In this document: piece by piece, positions 39,009 through 48,204 of the stretch
How positions within the stretch are numbered: the first letter of the stretch is position 1
Layout of the letters: every line of letters begins with the position of its first letter
Source of the DNA: Halomonas sp. LR3S48
GTDB taxonomy: Bacteria; Pseudomonadota; Gammaproteobacteria; Pseudomonadales; Halomonadaceae
Assembly (NCBI RefSeq): GCF_025725665.1
Contig: NZ_CP107009.1
Span: 1-64,000 of the forward strand
Reading direction: 5' to 3'
DNA length: 64,000 nt
The notes under the pieces: model-generated
What the model saw: the letters and a program-made list of their open reading frames with translations, nothing else
Databases searched by the model: none
Told to the model about the DNA's origin: nothing
Translations under genes and position numbers: made by a program

Positions 39009-39081
39009 GCGGTTCGGGCGCTGGCGGCGACAGCTTGCCGGTGCCCTGCCTTCAGGCATGAGTTGCTAGAGAAACATGGTC

Positions 39082-39101
39082 GGCGGGATTGCGATCCCGC
39101 C
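39082..39101 (+). promoter_or_regulatory. Hairpin between binding-protein and tctB genes
   Basis: The perfect 8-bp stem GGCGGGAT / ATCCCGCC has a TGCG loop and no T-tract, 18 bases before the tctB start. Such hairpins commonly stabilise the binding-protein messenger or reduce downstream expression. Confidence 0.4.
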
Positions 39102-39118
39102 CGCTTTCCGGAGCCGCT

Positions 39119-39562
39119 ATGGAATCAGGTCTCTCCAATCTGCTGAGTGTCTCGGTCGACTTCGGGACCTCCCATCTGTTCTTCCCGACGATCATCAACT
39201 GGATCCTGGCGGGGCTGTTTCTGGTCATCCTGGTGACCAAGCTGATTCCCTTTCTGGCCACGGTGAAACGGGGCGAGCGTACCCTTCCCATTCTGGGTGA
39301 ATCCATGGATACCAGGCGCTTCTTCGGCACCTTGGTACTGATCGTGGCGTATTTCTACCTGATGGTGGTGGTGGGCGACCTTTTCCCCTATACGGGCTAC
39401 GGGTTCCTGTTCGTCTCGATGGCCTTCGTGATGCTGATGTCGCTGCTCTACTTGCATGAGTGGACGAAGAAGGCGCTAGTCATCGTGGCGGTCAACGCCG
39501 TCGTGGCGCCCAGTCTGGCCTGGTTTGTCCTGGCCAAGCTGTTCACCATCACCCTGCCGTGA
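39119..39562 (+). CDS. Tripartite tricarboxylate transporter small membrane subunit (TctB family)
   Basis: The 147-residue protein has four predicted transmembrane helices (about 19-42, 66-84, 86-106 and 115-140), the pattern of TctB. The start at 39119 has a GGAG Shine-Dalgarno at 39110. It lies between the binding protein and the large TctA subunit and ends 17 bases before the chosen tctA start. The family is poorly conserved in sequence, so the call rests on topology and context. Confidence 0.82.
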   Translation: MESGLSNLLSVSVDFGTSHLFFPTIINWILAGLFLVILVTKLIPFLATVKRGERTLPILGESMDTRRFFGTLVLIVAYFYLMVVVGDLFPYTGYGFLFVSMAFVMLMSLLYLHEWTKKALVIVAVNAVVAPSLAWFVLAKLFTITLP

Positions 39563-39579
39563 GCGAGGCGAGTGCCATC

Positions 39580-41085
39580 ATGGATTTCCTGTCATTTCTC
39601 GACATCTTCTTCTTCCTGCTTGTCGCCTTCGGGGCCCTGGTCGGTATCATCTTCGGTGCCATCCCCGGCATGACCGCCACCATGGCGGTGGCCGTCTGTC
39701 TGCCCTTGACCTATGCGCTGGGCCTGAACCATGGCCTGGCGCTGTTGCTCGGCCTGTACGTGGGCGGCATCTCGGGAGGCATGGTGCCGGCGGTGCTGCT
39801 CAACATTCCCGGAACCCCCTCCTCGATCACCACGACGTTCGACGGCTATCCCATGGCCCAGAAGGGGGAGGGCGAGAGAGCCCTGCGGGTCTGTGTCATC
39901 GCTTCGGTCATCGGTGGGCTGGTCAGCGCCGCCATCCTCTTTCTGTTCGCTCCCCTGCTGGCGGACTTCTCGATCAAGTTCTCCTACGTGGAAAAATTCT
40001 TGATCATCCTGCTGGCACTGAGTGTCATCGCATCGCTGTCGAGCAACATGCTGGTAGGTATCTTCAGTGGCGTGCTCGGCATCTGGTTGAGCCTGATTGG
40101 TGACTACAGCACGACGGATGGCGGTAACGGCAAGACGCGGCTGATGTTCGATTTCATGGAGCCCTACCTGTTCGAAGGTTTCTCCCTGCTGCCCGTGCTG
40201 ATCGGCATCTTCGGCATCTCCACCATTCTGCTCGAGGCCGAGAAGGGCGTTCACAGCGAACTTTCCAGCGGTCGGATGGTGATCGGCAAGGCCGCTGGCG
40301 TGCTCTCGCTGTTCAAGGGGCGCCTGACCAACCTGGTGCGCTCATCCTTTATCGGTACCTTCGTCGGCATGTTGCCGGGGGTCGGTGGCAGTGCCGCCTC
40401 GGTACTCGCCTACACCCAGGAGAAGAACCTGGCGCGCGACTCTTCCCAGATGGGCAAGGGGGCCCCCCAGGGGCTCATCGCTTCCGAGTCGGCCAACAAT
40501 GCCCTGACCGGCGGTGCGCTGATTCCGCTGCTCTCGCTGGGCATTCCCGGCGATTCCACCACCGCCGTGCTGATCGGGGCCTTCACGCTGCAGGGCATCC
40601 AGGTGGGGCCATTGTTCATCCCCGAAAACACCGACACCTGGTACGTCATGATGGTGGCGCTGGTTTTCGCCAACTTCGTGATGTTCTTCCTGATGTTCTT
40701 TGCCATCAAGCATATCGCCAAGGTGGTGATGGTACCCAAGCACATCCTTTACCCGATCATCGTGATGATGTGCGTGGTGGGGGCCTATGCCATCAACTAC
40801 GGGATCATGTTCGATGTCTGGACCCTGCTGATCTTCGGTGTCTTCGGCTGGTTGATCCAGAAGATAGGCCTCGAGGTCGCCCCGCTGATCATCGGCTTCA
40901 TCCTGGGCAGCCAGGCAGAGGTCTACTTCGTCAAGAGCCTGGAGTCGGCCGGCACTTTAAGCACCTTCTTTACCAAGAGTCCCATCGCGGTGGTGCTGTG
41001 GCTTCTGATCCTCGCTTCCATCGTGTTTTCAGTCGCGATGAGCCTGAAGAGCCGCACCAAGGGGCGTGAAGAAGTGCTCAGCTGA
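39580..41085 (+). CDS. Tripartite tricarboxylate transporter large permease (TctA family)
   Basis: The 501-residue protein has about twelve transmembrane helices. It contains the TctA signatures GAIPGMTATMAVAVCLPLTY in the first loop and LNIPGTPSSITTTFDGYPMA. The pseudo-repeat GMLPGVGGSAASVLAYTQEK and LSLGIPGDSTTAVLIGA follow. It catalyses sodium- or proton-driven uptake with the periplasmic binding protein. An ATG at 39580 was chosen; a GTG at 39559 overlapping the tctB stop would add seven residues. Context points to aldarate uptake. Confidence 0.9.
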   Translation: MDFLSFLDIFFFLLVAFGALVGIIFGAIPGMTATMAVAVCLPLTYALGLNHGLALLLGLYVGGISGGMVPAVLLNIPGTPSSITTTFDGYPMAQKGEGERALRVCVIASVIGGLVSAAILFLFAPLLADFSIKFSYVEKFLIILLALSVIASLSSNMLVGIFSGVLGIWLSLIGDYSTTDGGNGKTRLMFDFMEPYLFEGFSLLPVLIGIFGISTILLEAEKGVHSELSSGRMVIGKAAGVLSLFKGRLTNLVRSSFIGTFVGMLPGVGGSAASVLAYTQEKNLARDSSQMGKGAPQGLIASESANNALTGGALIPLLSLGIPGDSTTAVLIGAFTLQGIQVGPLFIPENTDTWYVMMVALVFANFVMFFLMFFAIKHIAKVVMVPKHILYPIIVMMCVVGAYAINYGIMFDVWTLLIFGVFGWLIQKIGLEVAPLIIGFILGSQAEVYFVKSLESAGTLSTFFTKSPIAVVLWLLILASIVFSVAMSLKSRTKGREEVLS

Positions 41086-41118
41086 GCATCGACCCAGGCA
41101 TAGTGATAAAGGAGCCGT

Positions 41119-42681
41119 ATGAGCGCTTTCGGAGGCAAGATCATCAAGGTTCACCCCGACGACAACGTCGCCATCGTGGTGGAGGCAGGTGGCCTCGTTG
41201 AAGGCCAGGCGCTGGGCGATGGGCTGGTCGCGGCGGGCCGGATCCCCCAAGGCCACAAGCTGGCCCTGCGGGATATCGACATCGACGCTCCCATCGTGCG
41301 CTACGGCGAGGTCATCGGTAACGCTGTGGTCGCCATCGGCCAGGGCGAGCACGTCGACGAGAGCAGGGTGAGGCTGCCCGAGGCACCGGCGCTGGACGAC
41401 CTGCCGCTCGCCACGCGGCCGGCCCCGGACGTGGAGCCGCTCGAGGGCTTTACCTTCGAGGGTTACCGCAACCCGGACGGCAGCGTAGGAACCAAGAACG
41501 TGCTGGGGATCACCACCAGCGTGCAGTGCGTGGCCGGCACGGTGGATTACGTGGTGGCGCGCATCAAGCGCGAGCTGCTGCCGCGCTATCCCAACGTCGA
41601 CGACGTGGTGGGGCTCAACCACACCTACGGTTGCGGGGTGGCGATCAACGCACCGGCCGCCATCGTGCCGATCCGCACGCTCAAGAACATCGCGCTGAAC
41701 CCCAACTTCGGCAACGAGGTAATGGTCATCGGCCTGGGCTGCGAGAAGCTCCAACCCTCCACGCTGGTCGACGACCGCCCCGTCAGGATCTACGAGAACA
41801 CCGAAGCGGCGAACCCCGACGCCAACGTGCTGAGCCTGCAGGACGAATCCTTCCACGGCTTCGGCGAGATGGTCGAGGGGATCATGGCCATGGCCGAGCG
41901 TCACCTCGAACGACTGAATCGTCGCCGTCGCGAGACCTGTCCGGCCTCCGACCTGGTGGTGGGCATGCAGTGCGGTGGCAGCGATGCCTTCTCGGGCGTG
42001 ACCGCGAACCCCGCCGTGGGTTTCGCCACCGACCTCATCGTGCGCGCCGGGGGCAGCGTGATGTTCTCCGAGGTTACCGAGGTGCGCGATGCCATCCACC
42101 TGCTGACGCCCCGGGCGATAGACGAACAGGTGGGCCGGGCGCTCATCGAGCAGATGGCGTGGTACGACGACTATCTCTCCCAGGGGCAGGCTGATCGCAG
42201 CGCCAACCCTTCCCCCGGCAACAAGAAAGGGGGCCTCTCCAACGTCGTCGAGAAGGCGCTGGGGTCGATCATCAAGTCCGGCAGCTCGCCCATCGTCGAC
42301 GTCATCGGCCCCGGCGAGCGACTGCGCCGCAGGGGGCTGACCTTCGCCGCCACCCCGGCCAGCGACTTCATCTGCGGCACCCTGCAGTTGGCGGCCGGCA
42401 TGAACCTGCAGGTGTTCACCACCGGACGCGGCACGCCCTATGGCCTGTCGATGGTGCCGGTGCTCAAGGTCTCCAGCAACTCGACGCTGGGCCGGCGCTG
42501 GCACGATCTCATCGATCTCGACGCCGGGCGAATCGCCACCGGCGATGCCAGCATCGAGGCGGTGGGCTGGGAACTCTTCCGGCTCATTCTCGACGTGGCG
42601 AGCGGACGCCGACAGGCCGCGGCCGACCGGCTGGGTATCCACAACGATCTGGTGCTGTTCAATCCGGCCCCCGTGACGTGA
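41119..42681 (+). CDS. garD: Galactarate dehydratase
   Basis: GarD dehydrates galactarate to 5-dehydro-4-deoxyglucarate. The 520-residue protein is close in length to E. coli GarD (523) and very similar: an N-terminal SAF domain (about 8-85, [16 protein letters not shown] and [12 protein letters not shown]), the linker [19 protein letters not shown], and a UxaA/GarD C-terminal domain. That domain has [37 protein letters not shown] and [24 protein letters not shown], with Cys/His residues for iron binding. An AAAGGAG Shine-Dalgarno precedes the ATG. The product feeds kdgD in the same operon. Confidence 0.95.
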   Translation: MSAFGGKIIKVHPDDNVAIVVEAGGLVEGQALGDGLVAAGRIPQGHKLALRDIDIDAPIVRYGEVIGNAVVAIGQGEHVDESRVRLPEAPALDDLPLATRPAPDVEPLEGFTFEGYRNPDGSVGTKNVLGITTSVQCVAGTVDYVVARIKRELLPRYPNVDDVVGLNHTYGCGVAINAPAAIVPIRTLKNIALNPNFGNEVMVIGLGCEKLQPSTLVDDRPVRIYENTEAANPDANVLSLQDESFHGFGEMVEGIMAMAERHLERLNRRRRETCPASDLVVGMQCGGSDAFSGVTANPAVGFATDLIVRAGGSVMFSEVTEVRDAIHLLTPRAIDEQVGRALIEQMAWYDDYLSQGQADRSANPSPGNKKGGLSNVVEKALGSIIKSGSSPIVDVIGPGERLRRRGLTFAATPASDFICGTLQLAAGMNLQVFTTGRGTPYGLSMVPVLKVSSNSTLGRRWHDLIDLDAGRIATGDASIEAVGWELFRLILDVASGRRQAAADRLGIHNDLVLFNPAPVT

Positions 42682-42727
42682 CCGCACGGAGCAGCCCTCT
42701 AATCCAGTCATACAGGTAGAACGTCTC

Positions 42728-44053
42728 ATGTTTCCCAAGATCAAGAAGATGCGCATCGTCCCGGTCGCCGGCTACGACGGTTTCCTGTTGAACCTCAGCG
42801 GTGGCCATGCACCCTGGTTCATTCGCTGCGTGGTCATTCTCGAAGACGATGCAGGCAACCAGGGCGTCGGAGAGATACCGTCCAGCGCCGGTATCCTCAA
42901 GGGGCTCGAGCAGTGCCGCTCGCTGGTCGAGGGGTCGCGCGTCAACGACATCAGGCAGACCCTGAACCAGGCGCGCCTGCTATTGGCCAGGAACGGGCGC
43001 GAGGAGCGCGGTCGTCAAACCTTCGACCTGCGTGTGGCGGTGCATGTCATCACCGGTATCGAATCGGCCCTTTACGACCTCTATGGCCAGGCGGTGCAAC
43101 GGCCGGTGGCCGACCTGCTGGGCCAGTACGGGCGTCAGCGCGACGAGGTCGAGGCGCTGGGGTATCTGTTCCTGCTGGGCGATCCGGACAAGACCGATCT
43201 GCCCTATCCCAAGGCGGCAAATCCGCAGGATGCATGGGACGAGGTGCGCTGCCGCGAGGCGCTGACCCCGGAGGCAGTCGCCAATCTGGCCAAGGCGGCC
43301 TATGCGCGCTATGGCTTCAAGGACTTCAAACTCAAGGGCGGCGTGCTGCGCGGCGAGGAGGAGGCCGACTGCATTCGTGCCCTTCACGAAGCTTTCCCCG
43401 AGGCGCGCCTGACGCTCGACCCCAATGGCGCCTGGAAACTCGACGAGGCGGTACGGGTGCTGGAGCCGATCAAGCAACTGCTGAGCTATGCCGAGGATCC
43501 CTGCGGCCAGGAGGAGAGCTACTCGGGGCGCGAGACCATGGCCGAGTTCAAGAAGCGCACCGGCCTGCCCACCGCGACCAACATGATCGCCACGGACTTC
43601 AAGCAGTTGCAGTACGCCGTGCAGCTTAACGCCGTGGACATTCCGCTGGCGGACTGCCACTTCTGGACCATGCAGGGCGCCGTCATGGTGGGCGAGCTGT
43701 GCCATGAGTGGGGCATGACCTGGGGCTCCCACAGCAACAACCACTTCGACATCTCCCTGGCCATGATGACCCATGTGGCCGCGGCCTGCCCGGGTGAGAT
43801 CACCGCCATCGACACCCACTGGATCTGGCAGGACGGCCAGCGCATCACCAAGGAGCCGTTCCAGATCCGCGACGGCAAGCTGACGGTGCCGACGACGCCC
43901 GGCCTGGGTGTCGAGATCGACGAAGACAAGCTGATGGAGGCTCATCGCCTCTACCAGAGCCTCGACGTGACCCAGCGCAACGACGCCATGGCGATGCAGT
44001 ACCTGATTCCCGGCTGGGAGTTCGATCCCAAGCAACCGGCACTGGCGCGCTGA
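42728..44053 (+). CDS. gudD: Glucarate dehydratase, paralogue 1
   Basis: This enzyme dehydrates D-glucarate (and usually L-idarate) to 5-dehydro-4-deoxyglucarate. The 441-residue enolase-superfamily protein keeps the catalytic and metal residues: the KxK motif in DFKLKGGVL, Asp in TLDPNGAW, Glu in AEDPCGQEE, Asn in TATNMIATD, and His in [13 protein letters not shown]. Compared with the next gene it has a shorter, differently charged segment after [14 protein letters not shown], so it belongs to another subgroup. The Shine-Dalgarno is weak. It sits between garD and a second gudD. Confidence 0.88.
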   Translation: MFPKIKKMRIVPVAGYDGFLLNLSGGHAPWFIRCVVILEDDAGNQGVGEIPSSAGILKGLEQCRSLVEGSRVNDIRQTLNQARLLLARNGREERGRQTFDLRVAVHVITGIESALYDLYGQAVQRPVADLLGQYGRQRDEVEALGYLFLLGDPDKTDLPYPKAANPQDAWDEVRCREALTPEAVANLAKAAYARYGFKDFKLKGGVLRGEEEADCIRALHEAFPEARLTLDPNGAWKLDEAVRVLEPIKQLLSYAEDPCGQEESYSGRETMAEFKKRTGLPTATNMIATDFKQLQYAVQLNAVDIPLADCHFWTMQGAVMVGELCHEWGMTWGSHSNNHFDISLAMMTHVAAACPGEITAIDTHWIWQDGQRITKEPFQIRDGKLTVPTTPGLGVEIDEDKLMEAHRLYQSLDVTQRNDAMAMQYLIPGWEFDPKQPALAR

Positions 44054-44102
44054 AATCGGGGTGATAGCCCCGCCGCTCAAGGAAAGCAATGTGCGTGGGC
44101 AC

Positions 44103-44111
44103 AGGAGGTGA
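44103..44111 (+). promoter_or_regulatory. Consensus Shine-Dalgarno AGGAGGTGA
   Basis: This is a full-length match to the 16S rRNA anti-Shine-Dalgarno, six bases before a GTG start. It fixes the start of glucarate dehydratase paralogue 2 and predicts much stronger translation than for paralogue 1. Confidence 0.85.
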
Positions 44112-44114
44112 GGT

Positions 44115-45455
44115 GTGACGTATTCCCAGACGCCGGTCATCGAAGAGGTGTCGGTCATTCCCGTGGCTGGACGCGACAGCATGCTGCTCAATATCGGAGG
44201 CGCGCACTCGCCCTGGTTCACACGCAATCTGATCCTGCTCAAGGACAGTTCGGGCAACGTGGGCGTGGGCGAGGCACCGGGCGGTGAAACGATCCGGCAA
44301 TCGCTGGAGATGGCGCGTCAGCTCGTGATGGGGCAGCCCATCGGCAAGCTGCGCTCCTTGGTAGCCTCGTTGCACTCCGCTGGGCGCAGTGCCGATTTCG
44401 AGGACTTCGGCAAGGGATCTTGGACCTTCGAGTTGCGCGTCAACGCCGTGGCGGCGCTGGAGGCCGCACTATTCGACCTGCTGGGCAAGTTTCTCGGCGT
44501 GCCGGTAGTGGAACTGCTGGGTGATGGGCCGCAGCGCGATAGTGTGGAGGTGCTGGGCTACCTGTTCTTCATCGGCGATGGACATGCGACACCGCTGGAG
44601 TATCGGCGCGGCACTACCGGCGGGGGCCATGAATGGTACCGCCTGCGCGACGAGGAGGCACTGACGCCGGAAAGCATCGTGGCGCTGGCCCGGGCGGCGC
44701 AGGATCGCTATGGCTTCAAGGATTTCAAGCTCAAGGGGGGTGTGCTGCCGGGGGTGCAGGAGATCGAGGCTGTGACCGAGCTGGCCAAGGCATTTCCCGA
44801 GGCGCGGGTGACCATCGACCCCAACGGAGCCTGGTCGCTGAACGAGGCAGTGGGCCTATGCCGTGACCTGCGCGGCGTGTTGGCCTACGCCGAAGATCCG
44901 TGCGGCGCCGAGCAGGGTTTCTCCGGCCGAGAGATCCTGGCCGAGTTCCGCCATGCCACCGGCCTGCCCGTGGCGACCAACATGGTGGCCACCAACTGGC
45001 GGGAAATGGCCCACGCCTTGATGCTGCGCTCGGTGGACATTCCTCTGGCCGACCCACATTTCTGGACGCTCTCCGGTGCCGTACGTGTATCGCAACTGTG
45101 CCAGGACCACGGCATGACATGGGGGTCTCACTCCAACAATCACTTCGATGTCTCGCTGGCGATGTTCGTACATGTGGGCGCGGCTGCCGTGGGCCGCATC
45201 ACGGCGTTGGACACTCACTGGATCTGGCAGGAGTCCGATGCACGTCTGGCCAAGGAGCCGCTGGAGATCGTCGACGGCAAGGTGTCGGTGCCCAAGGCGC
45301 CGGGATTGGGTATCGAACTCGACATGGGCCGCGTCGAAGAGGCCAACAGTCTCTATCGGAAGCTGCCCGCTGGTGGGCGCAACGACGCCATGGCCATGCA
45401 GTACCTGAACCCCGGCTGGGAGTTCGATCCGAAGAAGCCGGCACTGGTGCGCTGA
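44115..45455 (+). CDS. gudD: Glucarate dehydratase, paralogue 2
   Basis: The 446-residue second copy of the enolase-superfamily glucarate dehydratase is closer to the E. coli GudD pattern: [18 protein letters not shown], the [14 protein letters not shown] stretch, [11 protein letters not shown] (KxK), [31 protein letters not shown] and [13 protein letters not shown] are all present. It starts at a GTG behind a perfect Shine-Dalgarno. Both paralogues retain the catalytic residues I can recognise, so the second copy is not obviously a pseudo-enzyme. It ends the first operon; the shared operator and the second operon follow within 90 bases. Confidence 0.9.
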   Translation: MTYSQTPVIEEVSVIPVAGRDSMLLNIGGAHSPWFTRNLILLKDSSGNVGVGEAPGGETIRQSLEMARQLVMGQPIGKLRSLVASLHSAGRSADFEDFGKGSWTFELRVNAVAALEAALFDLLGKFLGVPVVELLGDGPQRDSVEVLGYLFFIGDGHATPLEYRRGTTGGGHEWYRLRDEEALTPESIVALARAAQDRYGFKDFKLKGGVLPGVQEIEAVTELAKAFPEARVTIDPNGAWSLNEAVGLCRDLRGVLAYAEDPCGAEQGFSGREILAEFRHATGLPVATNMVATNWREMAHALMLRSVDIPLADPHFWTLSGAVRVSQLCQDHGMTWGSHSNNHFDVSLAMFVHVGAAAVGRITALDTHWIWQESDARLAKEPLEIVDGKVSVPKAPGLGIELDMGRVEEANSLYRKLPAGGRNDAMAMQYLNPGWEFDPKKPALVR

Positions 45456-45482
45456 CAGGCAACGCGCATCGGAATTGCACTT

Positions 45483-45497
45483 TAGTCGATTGGACTA
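45483..45497. promoter_or_regulatory. TAGTC-N5-GACTA inverted repeat upstream of kdgD copy 2
   Basis: The perfect 5-bp arms lie nine bases before the predicted -35. It is the counterpart of the TAGAC/GTCTA element at 36862-36875 and so is probably bound by the same factor. Confidence 0.45.
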
Positions 45498-45506
45498 TGG
45501 GCTGGC

Positions 45507-45535
45507 TTGCAACCCTTGGTGCAGCAGATTAATTT
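45507..45535 (+). promoter_or_regulatory. Putative promoter of the second (uronate) operon
   Basis: TTGCAA (45507-45512) and TAATTT (45530-45535) are separated by 17 bases. The shared operator begins four bases after the -10, as it begins five bases after the -10 in the first operon. Confidence 0.55.
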
Positions 45536-45539
45536 ATGC

Positions 45540-45558
45540 GTTGTATGATGTATGACAA
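45540..45558. promoter_or_regulatory. Shared operator, copy 2
   Basis: This is the same 19-mer GTTGTATGATGTATGACAA as at 36926-36944, inside flanks that otherwise differ. Conservation of just this block across two diverged promoters marks it as functional. Confidence 0.7.
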
Positions 45559-45640
45559 CAAGCAGCACCTTACCGCTCTCCCGAGCCGTTCAACTGCCTT
45601 GGAACGGAACCGGTGAGGCGTCGACCAAGAGGAACGATGC

Positions 45641-46558
45641 GTGGAATTTTCCAGAGCCGCCGTAATGAGGGCCGTGGGCGATGGGTTGCTGTCCTTTCCC
45701 ATCACCGATTTCGATGGCAATGGCCGCTTCGATGCCGACAGCTACCGCCGTCGTCTGGAGTGGTTCGTCAGTCATGACATCTCCGCCGTCTTCGTGGCTG
45801 GCGGCACGGGCGAATTCTTCAATCTGTCGCTCGATGAGTATCAGGAGATCGTGCGTGTGGCCGTCGAGACCGTCGGCGGCAAGCTGCCGGTGATTGCCAG
45901 CGCCGGGCTGAGCGTGGCGAGCGCCAAGGCTTTTGCCAAGGCCGCCGATGACGCGGGGGCCGATGGTATCCTGCTGATGCCGCCCTACCTGACCGAGTGC
46001 CCGCAGGAAGGGCTGGTCGAATACGCTCGGCAGATCTGCGATGCGACGCCGCTGAATGTCATCTACTACAACCGCGGCAACGGCATCCTCGATGCCGACT
46101 CGGTCCAGGCGCTGGCGGACCGGTGCCCCAATCTGATCGGCCTGAAGGACGGCAAGGGCGATATCCAGCTGCTCAACAAGATCGTCAAGACGGTAGGGGA
46201 TCGCCTGGTCTATATCGGTGGCGTGCCCACCGCGGAGATCTTCGCCGAGGCCTACCTCTCCATCGGCGTGAACACCTATTCCTCGGCCGTGTTCAATTTC
46301 GTGCCGGACATGGCGGTCAGGTTCTACAAGGAGTTGCGTCAGGGGAACCGAGAGGTGGTGAAGCAGATCACCAACGACTTCTTCATTCCCTTCGTCGATC
46401 TCAGGGACAGAAAAGCGGGCTATGCCGTCAGCTTGATCAAGGCGGGTGCCGAGATCATCGGACGTCCGGCCGGGAGCGTGCGAGCGCCTCTGGTCATGCC
46501 CACCCAGGAAGAGCGGAACCGGTTGGAGGTGCTGATCGGCGTCGCTCGTCATTTCTAA
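45641..46558 (+). CDS. kdgD: 5-dehydro-4-deoxyglucarate dehydratase, copy 2
   Basis: The second KdgD is 305 residues like copy 1, with the same active-site motifs (IYYNRGNG, IGLKDGKGD). The first 324 bases differ from copy 1 at many, mostly silent, positions. Bases 45965-46488 then match copy 1 (37333-37856) with a single difference (T37611 versus C46243), and the last 70 bases diverge again. It starts at a GTG. It leads the operon with the TRAP transporter and uronate oxidation genes, giving each operon its own kdgD. Confidence 0.93.
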   Translation: MEFSRAAVMRAVGDGLLSFPITDFDGNGRFDADSYRRRLEWFVSHDISAVFVAGGTGEFFNLSLDEYQEIVRVAVETVGGKLPVIASAGLSVASAKAFAKAADDAGADGILLMPPYLTECPQEGLVEYARQICDATPLNVIYYNRGNGILDADSVQALADRCPNLIGLKDGKGDIQLLNKIVKTVGDRLVYIGGVPTAEIFAEAYLSIGVNTYSSAVFNFVPDMAVRFYKELRQGNREVVKQITNDFFIPFVDLRDRKAGYAVSLIKAGAEIIGRPAGSVRAPLVMPTQEERNRLEVLIGVARHF

Positions 46559-46607
46559 TCCAACCCTCTCACCCAACCACAACACCAAGAACAACGAGGA
46601 GTGCGTC

Positions 46608-47603
46608 GTGAAAACAATTCATCCGACAACCAAAATGATGAGTGCCGTTGCCGTATCCGCCGCCGTGATGCTGCTGTCGCTGCCGGCCCAGGCCGAGAAT
46701 TGGCGCGGCTGGAACATTCATCCGCCGGGCTATCCCAATACCGAAGCACTCGAGTCGTTCGCCGAGAGCGTAACGGAGAGGACCGAGGGGCGCCTCACGG
46801 TGCAGGTCTACAACAACGGCGTACTCGGCGACCAGCCGGACGCGATCGAGCAGACCCGCAGCGGGGTACTCGACTTCGCCAACTTCAACATGGGACCGAT
46901 GGGCCCCATCGTGAAGGAAACCAACGTGCTCTCGCTGCCCTTCATCTTCAGCAGCATCGAGCACATGCACGAGGTGATGGATGGCGACATCGGCCAGCAG
47001 TTCGCCGACGCCTTGGCGGAGAAGAACCTGATCGCCCTCTCCTGGTTCGATTCAGGCGCTCGCAGCCTCTACAACACCAAGCGCCCCATTCACACGCCCG
47101 AAGACGTGCAGGGCCTGAAGATCCGGGTCATGAACAACGACCTGTACGTCGAGATGATCGAGGCGCTGGGCGGCAATGCCACGCCGATGGCCTACGGTGA
47201 GGTCTACCAGTCGCTCACGACGGGTGTGCTCGACGGTGCGGAGAACAACTATCCCTCCTTCGAATCCAGCAACCACTACGAGGCAGCCGACTACTACTCC
47301 CTCACGGAGCACCTGATCATCCCCGAGTGCCTGTGCATCGCCAAGGCGAGCTGGGAGGCGCTGTCGCCCGAAGATCAGGAGATCGTGCGCGAGGAGGCGA
47401 TCAAGGCATCCGAACTGCAGCGTCAGCTATGGGTCGAGGGGTCTCAGCGGAGCCGGCAGATCGTGCTGGATGCCGGTATCGAGATCAACGAGGTGGAGGA
47501 CAAGGCGGCCTTCCAGGAGAAGATGGAACCCGTCTATGCGGCCTTCATCGAGGAGAACCCTGACCTCGAGGACCTGGTCGACGCCATCCGGAACTCGAAC
47601 TGA
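46608..47603 (+). CDS. dctP: TRAP transporter substrate-binding protein DctP
   Basis: This is the periplasmic binding protein of a tripartite ATP-independent transporter. The 331-residue precursor has a signal peptide (about 1-29, SLPAQAEN). It has ESVTERTEGRLTVQVYNNGVLGDQPDAIEQTRSG, the conserved IRVMNNDLYVEMIEALGGNATPMAYGEVYQSL segment with the ligand-binding Arg, and LTTGVLDGAENNYPSF. It starts at a GTG with GAGGA seven bases upstream. The neighbours suggest galacturonate or glucuronate as ligand; several TRAP binding proteins of this subgroup are known to bind uronates. Confidence 0.92.
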   Translation: MKTIHPTTKMMSAVAVSAAVMLLSLPAQAENWRGWNIHPPGYPNTEALESFAESVTERTEGRLTVQVYNNGVLGDQPDAIEQTRSGVLDFANFNMGPMGPIVKETNVLSLPFIFSSIEHMHEVMDGDIGQQFADALAEKNLIALSWFDSGARSLYNTKRPIHTPEDVQGLKIRVMNNDLYVEMIEALGGNATPMAYGEVYQSLTTGVLDGAENNYPSFESSNHYEAADYYSLTEHLIIPECLCIAKASWEALSPEDQEIVREEAIKASELQRQLWVEGSQRSRQIVLDAGIEINEVEDKAAFQEKMEPVYAAFIEENPDLEDLVDAIRNSN

Positions 47604-47662
47604 GCTCCGCTGTGACGTCCTCCCCGGTGCCGGGTGCGCCGGGGAGGCAGGAGGCATACGCC

Positions 47663-48202
47663 ATGAGAACCTGTGCTGATCAAGAGGTTGCCGTGAATCG
47701 TCCTCGGTTTCGCAAGCGAGCAAGTTGGACTCTGGACGCCATTGCCAACCTCTGTCTGGCGATTGCCGGTGTGCTGCTGGTCTTTCTCATTGCCATCTTC
47801 GGCTGGCTGGTCTTCGGTCGCTATGTGCTGAACAACACCCCGACCTGGGTGGAGCAGGCATCGCTGGTGCTGGTGGTCTATATCACCTGCCTGGGGGCGG
47901 CGGCCGGCGTCAGGGGCAATACCCACCTGAGCATCGATTTCGTGCGCGAGGGGATGCCCGAGCCTTTCAAGACGACCTTTCGCTACCTCGCCGACCTGTT
48001 CGTCGTCGCCTTCGGCGCCTTCATGGCCTACCAGGGCTGGGGGCTGGTCATGGCCAACCTCGAGCGGGCGATCCCGATGATCAAACTTTCCGAAAGCTGG
48101 CGAGCCGCGCCGTTGGTCATCTGTGGGGGCCTGATCGTACTGTTCTCCGTGGCCAATATCGTGTCGCGACTCTCCGGCAACGACTCTGACGAGGGCAACT
48201 GA
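47663..48202 (+). CDS. dctQ: TRAP transporter small permease DctQ
   Basis: The 179-residue protein has four transmembrane helices (about 30-52, 68-88, 106-126 and 145-165) in the DctQ pattern, with RYVLNNTPTWVEQASLVLVVYITCLGAAAGVRGNTHLSIDF-type sequence in the centre. Two starts are possible: the ATG at 47663 behind an AGGAGG, and a GTG at 47693 behind an AGAGG; the first is annotated. It lies between dctP and dctM, two bases before dctM. Confidence 0.88.
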   Translation: MRTCADQEVAVNRPRFRKRASWTLDAIANLCLAIAGVLLVFLIAIFGWLVFGRYVLNNTPTWVEQASLVLVVYITCLGAAAGVRGNTHLSIDFVREGMPEPFKTTFRYLADLFVVAFGAFMAYQGWGLVMANLERAIPMIKLSESWRAAPLVICGGLIVLFSVANIVSRLSGNDSDEGN

Positions 48203-48204
48203 CC

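Noticed and set aside
41029..42756. 575-codon minus-strand frame opposite garD
   Set aside because: garD is near full-length identical in layout to the known enzyme; the antisense frame has no family features.
37009..46558. kdgD duplication as an assembly artefact
   Set aside because: The flanks, the 5' thirds and the 3' ends of the two copies differ at many positions, so they are real separate loci; only the central tract is near-identical.
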